Shown: positions 1 to 5,519 of the stretch, piece by piece
Layout of the letters: every line of letters starts with the position of its first letter
Position numbering within the stretch: the first letter of the stretch is position 1
Source of the DNA: CAYOVG01 sp964407285
Lineage (GTDB): Bacteria; Desulfobacterota; Syntrophobacteria; Syntrophobacterales; Syntrophobacteraceae
Length of the DNA stretch: 9,522 nucleotides
NCBI GenBank assembly: GCA_964407285.1
Contig: CAYOVG010000287.1
Location: 1 to 9,522, forward strand
Reading direction: 5' to 3'
The notes under the pieces: generated by a model
The model's input: the letters and a program-made list of their open reading frames with translations, nothing else
What the model was told of the DNA's origin: nothing
Database searches by the model: none
Program-made: the position numbers and the translations under genes

Positions 1-17
1 CGGGTTGCGGGTTGCGG
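1..17. repeat. GGGTTGC 7-bp repeat, partial array at window edge
   Basis: Two and a half copies of a GGGTTGC heptamer open the window, and the array may continue to the left of it. The reverse complement (CCCGCAA) recurs as a longer degenerate array at 1787-1835, so the gmhA segment is bounded by the same heptamer in opposite orientations. It is non-coding. Confidence 0.6.
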
Positions 18-123
18 AAAATCGCACGGGCCGGAGGTTCGTGTCAAGTAAAATCTTGTCCTGTGAACGGAAAAAATGCCCGGTCCGGGATTTCGCGTCA
101 AACAAAACCGTGTGCGGCGACCG
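18..123. repeat. Degenerate tandem pair of about 53-bp units
   Basis: Copy 1 (18-70) and copy 2 (71-123) align by eye. The strongest match is between about 32-70 and 85-123, with about 28 of 39 positions identical, including a shared TTCG-GTCAA--AAAA core and a terminal CGG. No reading frame here resembles a protein. The origin is unknown; it may be an old duplication. Confidence 0.4.
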
Positions 124-317
124 GGGGAAGTCAATGTCGTTTGCCTTGGTTCGGTGAACGAACCGTAGCCCGGCCCCTTGTGGGCGTTCATGCGCGCAAC
201 ACCCCATGATGGTTCCCAGGGGGGGCGTCGTCAGGCCGGCAGTACTGATGAGGGTAGCGTAAGCCGGATCAAAAATCCTTCGGGAACGTTAGTTCGCCGT
301 TCTATCCCTTTTAAACC
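124..317. other. Non-coding stretch upstream of the gmhA promoter
   Basis: I see no credible gene here. Open frames on either strand lack recognisable protein features and ribosome binding sites. There is a small hairpin at 148-164 (GGTTCG, five-base loop, CGAACC). An 11-mer, GTACTGATGAG, at 242-252 recurs exactly at the gmhA start (522-532). Confidence 0.4.
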
Positions 318-346
318 ATGACATGCGGGAAAACAGCCTGTATAAT
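318..346 (+). promoter_or_regulatory. Sigma70-type promoter for gmhA
   Basis: ATGACA (318-323, five of six matches to the -35 consensus) lies exactly 17 bases before TATAAT (341-346, perfect -10). Transcription would start near 353, giving a leader of about 175 nt before the gmhA ATG at 528. An ATG sits right at the predicted start (353) and opens a 44-codon frame ending at 487. Whether that frame is translated is unknown. Confidence 0.6.
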
Positions 347-527
347 GCCGGTATGAGCGCTGGAGCAGCGATGTCGCCATCAAAGAGGCAGGGAATTTAC
401 TGGCCGGAAAATGCCGAAAAGGGGAAAGCGGGTCGGGCGCACAGGATTGCAGTCGATCTGAAGTGCTGGAGTGGGGGATTGCATTGAATTTCTGAGTCCC
501 GTGCCGTCCGGCGGGGAGGAGGTACTG

Positions 528-1148
528 ATGAGTGCTGGGGTAGAAGCCATTCGTTCCGAATTCGAGGCCCATGTGTCTGCTATCGAGCGCACGTTGGAGG
601 CGGCCTCCGGGTTGATAATCGAACTCGCCGATGTGATAGGCGCTTGCCTTCAAGCGGGAGGCAAGCTGCTCCTCTGCGGCAATGGCGGCAGCGCGGCCGA
701 TTCCCAGCACGTTGCAGCCGAATTCGTGAACCGCTTCGGCTTCGACCGAGGTGCGCTCCCGGCCATAGCTTTGACTACGGACACTTCCATACTGACCGCG
801 ATAGGCAACGACTCATCGTTCGATTTCGTGTTTTCCCGGCAGGTTGAGGCGCTGGGACGCAAGGGGGACATTCTCGCGGGTATCAGCACGAGCGGGCGTT
901 CTCCCAATGTGTTGAAAGCCCTGGAGGCAGCCAGGGCGCGAGGCCTTACGACCGTGGGGTTCACCGGGGAAGGGGGAATGGGGGCCATGTCGCCCGTGTG
1001 TGACTATTGCCTGGCGGTTCCAGCCATAAATACCGCAAGGATACAGGAATGCCACGAGTTCGTCTGGCATGTGGTGTGCGGTATGATCGAGCGCTCTTTG
1101 TTCGGCGAGCGGAAGAATGGAAGGGTCGGTGAATGGGTGAATGGGTGA
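528..1148 (+). CDS. gmhA: Phosphoheptose (sedoheptulose-7-phosphate) isomerase GmhA
   Basis: GmhA converts sedoheptulose 7-phosphate to D-glycero-D-manno-heptose 7-phosphate, the first step of ADP-heptose synthesis for the LPS inner core, in the cytosol. The 206-residue product is close to the usual 190-200. It is a single SIS domain with the hallmark CGNGGSAADSQHVAAEF at 50-66. Its His61 and Glu65 fit the family's active site, followed by the sugar-phosphate loop GISTSGRSPNVLKA (118-131) and RIQECHEFVWH (171-181). His181 corresponds to the conserved catalytic histidine. I chose ATG 528 because GGGAGGAGG lies 5-6 bases upstream and the family starts there; an in-frame GTG at 471 would add 19 unconserved residues. 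The last dozen residues (ERKNGRVGEWVNG) are partly encoded by an 8-bp repeat array and look like an acquired tail. No other heptose gene is adjacent, so it appears to be transcribed alone from the promoter at 318-346. Confidence 0.93.
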   Translation: MSAGVEAIRSEFEAHVSAIERTLEAASGLIIELADVIGACLQAGGKLLLCGNGGSAADSQHVAAEFVNRFGFDRGALPAIALTTDTSILTAIGNDSSFDFVFSRQVEALGRKGDILAGISTSGRSPNVLKALEAARARGLTTVGFTGEGGMGAMSPVCDYCLAVPAINTARIQECHEFVWHVVCGMIERSLFGERKNGRVGEWVNG

Positions 1149-1194
1149 ATGGGTGAATGGGTGAATGGGTGAGTGGGTGAGTGGGTGAGTGAGG
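1131..1194. repeat. 8-bp tandem microsatellite (GAATGGGT/GAGTGGGT)
   Basis: Five exact GAATGGGT units (1131-1170) are followed by two GAGTGGGT units (1171-1186) and a decayed copy. The array starts inside the last codons of gmhA and contains its stop (TGA 1146-1148). Because the unit holds TGA and eight is not a multiple of three, stops occur in all three frames. Copy-number change can therefore alter only a few C-terminal residues. The reverse strand reads as an open THSPIHPF-like repeat peptide, which I regard as spurious. Confidence 0.9.
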
Positions 1195-1272
1195 GAACGC
1201 ACGCAAGGGGAGGAAGGCTTCGGTTCATTCACCATGTACCGGGACAAAATCAACAACATCGAGGGTAACGGC

Positions 1273-1294
1273 AGGGCGGGGTTGCTTCCGCCCT
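1273..1294. terminator. Possible hairpin terminator after gmhA
   Basis: AGGGCGG (1273-1279) pairs perfectly with CCGCCCT (1288-1294) across an eight-base loop, about 125 bases after the gmhA stop. There is no run of T after it (ATCGTTGAG follows), so intrinsic termination is uncertain. It could instead be a 3'-end stabiliser. Confidence 0.3.
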
Positions 1295-1409
1295 ATCGTT
1301 GAGTGGCTGAAACCACGCAAAAACCTGACCCCGGCATGACGACTCCGCCGCATACCGTCGCGGTAGCGGCGTCGCGCCCCGGTATCGAAGGGCAAGCGGC
1401 GCCGTTCGT

Positions 1410-1569
1410 GCTTCGATACCTCAGGGCGAACGGTCACCCCTTCGACAAGCTCGGGACAGGTCATTCAATACCTCGTGCAGGCTTCGATACTTCAGGGCGA
1501 ACGGTCACCCCTTCGACAAGCTCGGGACAGGTCATTCAATACCTCGTGCAGGCTTCGATACTTCAGGGG
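1410..1569. repeat. 71-bp tandem repeat with TTCGACAAGCTCGGGACAGG core
   Basis: Copy 1 (1410-1480) and copy 2 (1481-1551) are identical except for ATACCTC versus ATACTTC. A third partial copy (1552-1569) stops after CTTCAGGG. Each unit carries GGGCGAACGGTCACCCC followed by TTCGACAAGCTCGGGACAGG, a word I associate with dispersed intergenic repeats in many Gram-negative genomes. The near identity implies a recent duplication. Confidence 0.9.
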
Positions 1570-1704
1570 ACCGGCATTCCCCAGTCCTTCCGCGCGCGCA
1601 AAAAAGCTTGCACGGGAGTCGTCCCGGATCGAGCGCGTTTTACCCGCATCCCTGTTTACGCCGTTGGCTTAAGAGAGTTCGAACGCATAACCCGTAACCA
1701 TCCT

Positions 1705-1810
1705 GCGGTTCGTTCGCAAGTGCTGGACCGCAACTCGCAACCCGAAGCTGGGAGCCCGCGGTTCGGTTGCAGGTGTTGGACCTGAACCCGCAACCCGCAA
1801 CGCGTAACCC
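1705..1810. repeat. Degenerate 53-bp tandem pair
   Basis: Copies at 1705-1757 and 1758-1810 both begin GCGGTTCG, share GCA-GTG-TGGACC near the middle, then AAC-CGCAACCCG. By eye about three quarters of the first 43 positions agree. The units contain CCCGCAA-like heptamers, so the pair and the 7-bp array that follows probably share a history. Confidence 0.5.
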
Positions 1811-1835
1811 GCAACTCGACGCCCGAAGCCCGCAA
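1787..1835. repeat. Degenerate 7-bp array, consensus CCCGCAA
   Basis: Seven consecutive heptamers: CCCGCAA, CCCGCAA, CGCGTAA, CCCGCAA, CTCGACG, CCCGAAG, CCCGCAA. The array ends one base from the mlaA stop codon. It is the reverse complement of the GGGTTGC array at 1-17. Similar heptamers (CGCATAA, CCCGTAA) also appear near 1684-1698. Confidence 0.8.
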
Positions 1836-1836
1836 C

Positions 1837-2643
1837 CTACTGCTCTATTTTCTTCTGACGGTACTGAATATAAGCTTCCCGCATCGCTATGTACGGATCG
1901 AGGGCCATTTCCTTGAGCTTCTCGTATTCACCGCCGCGCAAAGACGTTTCGTTCACGGTCTCCCCACCCCTGACTCCCGCATAGGTGGAGAAATCGGGCA
2001 CCAGGTAATTGACGGGGTTGAGCGTCGAATCACCGGCGATGCCGACACCGTCCCTCAGGCTGCTCGGACCGAGCAGAGGCAGAACCAGGTAGAATCCGGG
2101 TCCGAGTCCCCAGGCGCCGAAAGTCTGGCCCAAGTCCTCTTCGTAGGCTGGTATATTGAACATGATCGTGGAAGCGTCAAACAAACCGCCGACCCCGACA
2201 GTCGAGTTGATTACGAATCGGGAAAGTTCGATCCCCGCACCCTTGAATTTCCCCTGCAAGGTGTTGTTCACCACCCGGATGGGGAATGCGATATTGTGAA
2301 AGGCGTTGGATACGCACTTTCGCACCCCGCCGGGAATGAACGTGCTGTAGACATTGGAAACCGGCTTCATGAACCAGAAGTAGAGCCTGTCGTTGAATGT
2401 AAAGAATGCCCGGTTCATGGGTTCGAGGGGGTCGGAGACGACCGGTCCCTCCACATCGGCAAGGGACTCACCAGTGCCCGGGACCTCTCCCTTCGCCTGG
2501 GCCAGCAGTCCCACTTCCGCGGCCAGCGCCTGCCCTCCGGCATAAGAGCGCACTCCCGGGTAATTCGTCCGCCACGAGGGACAGGCGAAGGTGAAGCAAA
2601 ACACCGCCAGGGTTGTCCACAAGACTCTACCTCTCCGATTCAT
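1837..2643 (-). CDS. mlaA: MlaA/VacJ-family outer-membrane lipid asymmetry protein
   Basis: MlaA sits in the inner leaflet of the outer membrane and removes misplaced phospholipids, passing them to periplasmic MlaC for return to the MlaFEDB complex. The 268-residue product carries the family signature DPLEPMNRAFFTFND (71-85). Also present are MKPVSNVYSTFIPGGVRKCVSNAFHNI (92-118, in part), a glycine-rich RFVINSTVGVGGLFD (142-156), EEDLGQTFGAWGLGPGFYLVLPLLGPSS (168-195, in part) and a DPYIAMREAY C-terminus. The N-terminus is a hydrophobic export signal (about 7-20). Cys21 follows TFA, an imperfect lipobox with Phe at -2, so lipid attachment is possible; a later ALA-A site near 39-42 is an alternative. 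The ATG is supported by AAGGAGGAG about 7 bases upstream. No other mla gene is in the window. It is convergent with gmhA and divergent from the operon at 2913. Confidence 0.93.
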   Translation of the reverse strand: MNRRGRVLWTTLAVFCFTFACPSWRTNYPGVRSYAGGQALAAEVGLLAQAKGEVPGTGESLADVEGPVVSDPLEPMNRAFFTFNDRLYFWFMKPVSNVYSTFIPGGVRKCVSNAFHNIAFPIRVVNNTLQGKFKGAGIELSRFVINSTVGVGGLFDASTIMFNIPAYEEDLGQTFGAWGLGPGFYLVLPLLGPSSLRDGVGIAGDSTLNPVNYLVPDFSTYAGVRGGETVNETSLRGGEYEKLKEMALDPYIAMREAYIQYRQKKIEQ

Positions 2644-2724
2644 CGGCTCTCCTCCTTAAGCTCTGCAAATCCTCCATACCGACCTGCTATCCCGCTCTAT
2701 TCACAAACTCCGGCTATCGCCTCT

Positions 2725-2752
2725 ATTCTAGTGACAAATAGGAATTTAGCAA
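2725..2752 (-). promoter_or_regulatory. Candidate promoter for mlaA
   Basis: On the minus strand, TTGCTA (2752 to 2747) lies 16 bases before TAGAAT (2730 to 2725), matching four and five of six consensus positions. The start would fall near 2718, giving a leader of about 75 nt to the mlaA ATG, with a strong ribosome binding site. Confidence 0.4.
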
Positions 2753-2827
2753 GGAAAAGAAGTCCGAAGCCCGTATTTTCTCTCGTGTCCATCTCCGTTT
2801 TCCGGTCGTCGTCCGGAGAGATAGTCT

Positions 2828-2856
2828 TTGTAACCGGATGCAAGATCATGTATGCT
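2828..2856 (+). promoter_or_regulatory. Candidate promoter for the 2913-9356 operon
   Basis: TTGTAA (2828-2833) and TATGCT (2851-2856) have a 17-base spacer, four of six matches each. Transcription would begin near 2863, 50 bases before the TTG start at 2913. Within that leader, CGGGA-GA-TCCCG (2884-2895) is a short palindrome just before the ribosome binding site, and GTACGTAC (2876-2883) is self-complementary. Either could be an operator or leader structure, but nothing proves this. Confidence 0.35.
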
Positions 2857-2912
2857 CTAGTAATTCCAGGTAACCGTACGTACCGGGAGATCCCGAAGAA
2901 CAGGAGAACACG

Positions 2913-4244
2913 TTGGATCAAAGTTCGAACCAATATGCTTCATTGCAGGCGCCGGTAGGCGAAGCTTTCCTCCCGGTGGTGACTTCGTTTGCTGAAACTA
3001 CTGCTCTGGCGCTGGGCCTGGCGCAATCCGAAGCCCTCGACCTCAGGCTGGCCGCGGAGGAAGTCTTCTATCATGTCTGCCGGATTGCGCCGGCGGATGG
3101 CGGATGGGTCGAGGTTCGTTGTTCGGGGGGCGGGTACTACGCGCAGTTGGATTTCACCTTTCCCTCGGTCGAGTTCGATATGCGGGCTTTCAATATTTGT
3201 ACGTCCATTTCAATGGCCGACGACGACGAGGTCGAGCAGATGGGGTTGTTCCTGGCTTCCAGGTCGGTGGACCGTTTCCGTATGAGCCGTGAGGATGGGC
3301 GGAGGCTGAAGCTCAGCCTGGTCAAGGAGAAGGCCTACCCGTCGTGGGAGGAGAGACCGGCGCCTTCCGCGCCGCCGTTGGAGCGCTTCACCGTCAGGAC
3401 CCCCGATCCGGGAGAACTCAAGCTTCTTGCGGAGCTCGTGAACGTCCACTACCGGGATGCGATCATTCCGGATTTTCTCAAATATCCCGGCAAGCTCGTG
3501 GACATGGCCGGGAGCGGGGAGTACCGGGCGGCCGTGGCCGCGGGTCCTTCGGGAGAGGTCGGAGGCGCGGTGTTGTGGCGTGGGACCGGAAGCGGGGCGG
3601 TGGAATGGTATGGCCCCTATCTGTTCAACCAGGACCCGGATTCCCCGGTCGGCGCGTCTCTCATCGACAACTGCATCGCCGCGATCGCGAGAACTCCCGC
3701 CGTGGCGCTCGTCAACCGCTTCCCGACGCCCGAGTTTCCCCGCGAGGAGTTCGAATACCTGGGACACGTTACGCACCATGCGCCGGATGGAACGGCCTCC
3801 CGACGCGACGCCTGGGCGCGCCTGATGCAGGAAGATCCGGGCAGCGCGGTATGGGCGCATCCGCGGCTCCACGACTACCTGCGGCAGGAGTACGCCCGGC
3901 TGGTGCTCCCGAGAGAAATCAGGACTGCAAAGGACCAGGGAGAAAGGCGACCCCGGCACTCGGTCCTCATGTCCGCCTTCGACCGGCTGCAGGGAAGCGT
4001 TACGCTTCAGCCGGTATGGTGGGGAGAGGATTCCGAGAGCAACCTGGGGCGGCATTTGGAGCTTTTCCAACGGGAGGGAGTACTCAACGTGTTCTTTACC
4101 CTGGACCTGGGACGTTCACAGGAGGCCGGCTTCACTCCGGCCATTCTTCGAAACGGGTTCGAGCCGCGCATGATTTTGCCCTATGCGGGGGCGGGCGACC
4201 TGGTCGTATTCCAACACGTCCGGCCGGGGGGAGCGTCCTCATGA
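2913..4244 (+). CDS. RsbW-like ATPase-fold domain fused to GNAT-like acyltransferase
   Basis: This is a 443-residue two-part protein. Residues about 18-140 resemble the anti-sigma/RsbW branch of GHKL ATPases: a helix RLAAEEVFYHVCR (45-57) at the N-box position and a C-terminal GLFLASRSVDRFRMSREDG (111-129) then LKLSLVK, as in RsbW proteins. However, the N-box asparagine appears to be His54, and the G1 box (normally D-x-G-x-G or DDGPPFD) reads FTFPSVEFD (81-89). ATP binding may therefore be lost. Residues about 158-435 resemble a GNAT fold with a second lobe. This half parallels the protein at 5520-6542: HPRLHDYLRQEYARL here corresponds to VPDVYRDTLQFLYDGL there. The start is TTG 2913, five bases after AGGAGA; the next ATG would cut the domain. 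Its stop overlaps the next start as ATGA. Substrate, partner and function are unknown. Confidence 0.75.
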   Translation: MDQSSNQYASLQAPVGEAFLPVVTSFAETTALALGLAQSEALDLRLAAEEVFYHVCRIAPADGGWVEVRCSGGGYYAQLDFTFPSVEFDMRAFNICTSISMADDDEVEQMGLFLASRSVDRFRMSREDGRRLKLSLVKEKAYPSWEERPAPSAPPLERFTVRTPDPGELKLLAELVNVHYRDAIIPDFLKYPGKLVDMAGSGEYRAAVAAGPSGEVGGAVLWRGTGSGAVEWYGPYLFNQDPDSPVGASLIDNCIAAIARTPAVALVNRFPTPEFPREEFEYLGHVTHHAPDGTASRRDAWARLMQEDPGSAVWAHPRLHDYLRQEYARLVLPREIRTAKDQGERRPRHSVLMSAFDRLQGSVTLQPVWWGEDSESNLGRHLELFQREGVLNVFFTLDLGRSQEAGFTPAILRNGFEPRMILPYAGAGDLVVFQHVRPGGASS

Positions 4245-5416
4245 TGAACGGGCTGCCCCTGGACAGGCTGGTTCCCGAGTACATCAGGCAATTTCAGGCC
4301 TATGTTCCCAGCAAGCCCGACGAAGAGCTGAAAAAGCTGTACGGATGCTCCCGCCTGTTCCGGCTCAACAACAACGAGAATCCGCTCGGCCCTCCCCCCG
4401 CCGCCCAGGCCGTCATTCGTGGTTTTCCCCCCGTGAAGGCATCCTGCTATCCCAGTGGGGATGTCTACTACCTGAGGCGTAGACTGGCCGAAAGGTTCGG
4501 CCTGCACCCCGACCAGTTCCTGGCGGGAAACGGCGCCAATGAAGTGATCGCTTTCGTGATCAAGGCTTTCTGCCGGGAGGGGGATAACATCGTCACGGCG
4601 GACAAAACCTTTGCGGTCTACGAATGGGTCGCGAAGTTCTCGGGCTATGAAGCCCGGCTGGTTCCCCTGAAGGATTTCGGATTCGACGATGAAGGAATGC
4701 TCGACAGCATCGACGAGCGTACGAAGGTCCTTTTCGTCTGCAATCCGAACAACCCGACGGGGAGCTACTGGACGACGGATCGCCTGAGGCGGTTTCTGGA
4801 CCGGATCGGAGGAAGCCGGATCGTGGTGGTGGACGAAGCCTATGCGGAGTTCGTGGAACGCCCGGACTACCCCGACTCGATGGGGCTCATCGCAAAATAC
4901 CCGAACCTGGTGGTATTCAGGACCTTTTCGAAAATGTACGGACTTGCGGGGCTTCGCATCGGCTACCTGGCGGGATCGATGGAAGTGGTGGAGATCCTCC
5001 GGCGCACATGCGTCGTGTATTCCGTCAATGCACTGGCCCAGGCGGCGGCTCCGGCCGCTCTCGAAGACGGCGACGAGCATGTGCTGAGAACGAGGGAATT
5101 GGTTGCATGGGGGAAGTCTTTTGTGGAACGCGAGGTCCGGGCGATGGGGCTTCCCTGCGTGGCCGGGGAGGGGAATTTCATGATGATCAAGCTTCCCGTC
5201 AACGACGGACTGGCGTACCGGAAGCTGATGGCCCACGGGGTTATGGTGCGCAGCATGACCGGCTTTCGCTTTCCCAACTGGATCAGGGTGACCATTTCGC
5301 ACAAGGAGGCGCTGGAAGCATTCGTCGAGGCCCTGGTTAAGGTGCTTCCACCGCACCGAGAGAATCTTTTATCGGCGGGCGACGCTTCGCTGACGGAAGT
5401 CGGCAATCGGATATGA
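4241..5416 (+). CDS. HisC-like pyridoxal-phosphate aminotransferase
   Basis: This is a fold-type I class I/II aminotransferase of the histidinol-phosphate aminotransferase group. HisC itself exchanges the amino group between glutamate and imidazole-acetol phosphate. The 391-residue product shows NNNENPLG (43-50), the phosphate-cup AGNGANEVI (95-103), CNPNNPTG (167-174) and DEAYAEF (198-204). The PLP lysine is K231 in TFSKMYGLAGLRIGY (228-242), and the carboxylate-binding arginine is in WIRVTIS (R349). ATG 4241 overlaps the previous stop (ATGA) behind a GGGGGGAG stretch; ATG 4244 is an alternative. No histidine-pathway gene is nearby, and the gene lies between two GNAT-like genes. A role on another amino compound is thus as likely as histidine synthesis. 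It is longer than typical HisC (about 350-370). The tail SAGDASLTEVGNRI is encoded by a repeat element (5374 onward), suggesting the original C-terminus was replaced. Confidence 0.88.
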   Translation: MMNGLPLDRLVPEYIRQFQAYVPSKPDEELKKLYGCSRLFRLNNNENPLGPPPAAQAVIRGFPPVKASCYPSGDVYYLRRRLAERFGLHPDQFLAGNGANEVIAFVIKAFCREGDNIVTADKTFAVYEWVAKFSGYEARLVPLKDFGFDDEGMLDSIDERTKVLFVCNPNNPTGSYWTTDRLRRFLDRIGGSRIVVVDEAYAEFVERPDYPDSMGLIAKYPNLVVFRTFSKMYGLAGLRIGYLAGSMEVVEILRRTCVVYSVNALAQAAAPAALEDGDEHVLRTRELVAWGKSFVEREVRAMGLPCVAGEGNFMMIKLPVNDGLAYRKLMAHGVMVRSMTGFRFPNWIRVTISHKEALEAFVEALVKVLPPHRENLLSAGDASLTEVGNRI

Positions 5417-5502
5417 GAGGTCGGATTGGAGTTGCATGCCTCCGATCCGACCTCGGACCACCGATCCTTGCTTTGGCGGGCGACGCTTCGCTTTCGCCCG
5501 CC
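5374..5502. repeat. REP-like element: 18-bp direct repeats, second copy in a hairpin
   Basis: GGCGGGCGACGCTTCGCT occurs exactly at 5374-5391 and 5475-5492, 101 bases apart. The second copy continues into TTCGCCCGCC, giving a nine-pair stem (5475-5483 with 5494-5502) and a ten-base loop, like repetitive extragenic palindromes common in GC-rich genomes. The first copy lacks the closing arm and forms the last codons of the aminotransferase gene. One reading is a complete palindrome split by a 101-base insertion or duplication. Confidence 0.7.
5418..5453. other. Strong hairpin right after the aminotransferase stop
   Basis: AGGTCGGATTGGAG (5418-5431) pairs with CTCCGATCCGACCT (5440-5453) over 14 positions, 13 Watson-Crick and one G-T, around the loop TTGCATGC. 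It begins two bases after the stop codon. No T-run follows, so full termination is doubtful. Processing, mRNA stabilisation or partial attenuation between the second and third operon genes is plausible. Confidence 0.55.
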
Positions 5503-5519
5503 CTACGGCTGGAGGGGTT

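Larger units (their letters stand above)
1149..1836. other. Repeat-rich gene-free interval between gmhA and mlaA
   Basis: These roughly 690 bases hold no convincing gene. The open frames are interrupted or made of repeats, and none resembles a known protein. The interval contains the end of the 8-bp array, a hairpin at 1273-1294, and an inverted pair GGTATCGAAG (1381-1390) / CTTCGATACC (1411-1420). It also contains a 71-bp tandem repeat (1410-1569), a 53-bp tandem pair (1705-1810) and a 7-bp array (1787-1835). The genes on both sides converge here, so transcription from both presumably ends within it. Confidence 0.6.

Noticed and set aside
231..710. 159-codon minus-strand frame opposite the gmhA start
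   Set aside because: It shows no protein-like pattern, overlaps a well-supported gene and its promoter, and is typical of antisense open frames in GC-rich DNA.
961..1259. Minus-strand open frames encoding a THSPIHPF repeat peptide
   Set aside because: All three minus-strand frames stay open only because the 8-bp array lacks stops on that strand. There is no ribosome binding site, and the frames overlap gmhA antisense.
1410..1569. CRISPR array
   Set aside because: The 71-bp copies are directly adjacent, with no unique spacers, and there are only two full copies.
1303..1785. 160-codon plus-strand frame across the 71-bp repeats
   Set aside because: The frame consists largely of duplicated repeat sequence, has no ribosome binding site, and its peptide resembles nothing I know.
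3344..4240. Long in-frame extension upstream of the HisC-like protein
   Set aside because: This part lies out of frame within the RsbW-GNAT gene and reads as low-complexity Arg/Gly-rich sequence. Family similarity begins only at ATG 4241.
4181..5356. 391-codon minus-strand frame opposite the aminotransferase
   Set aside because: It is a mirror of a strongly coding gene with high GC third positions and has no recognisable domain.
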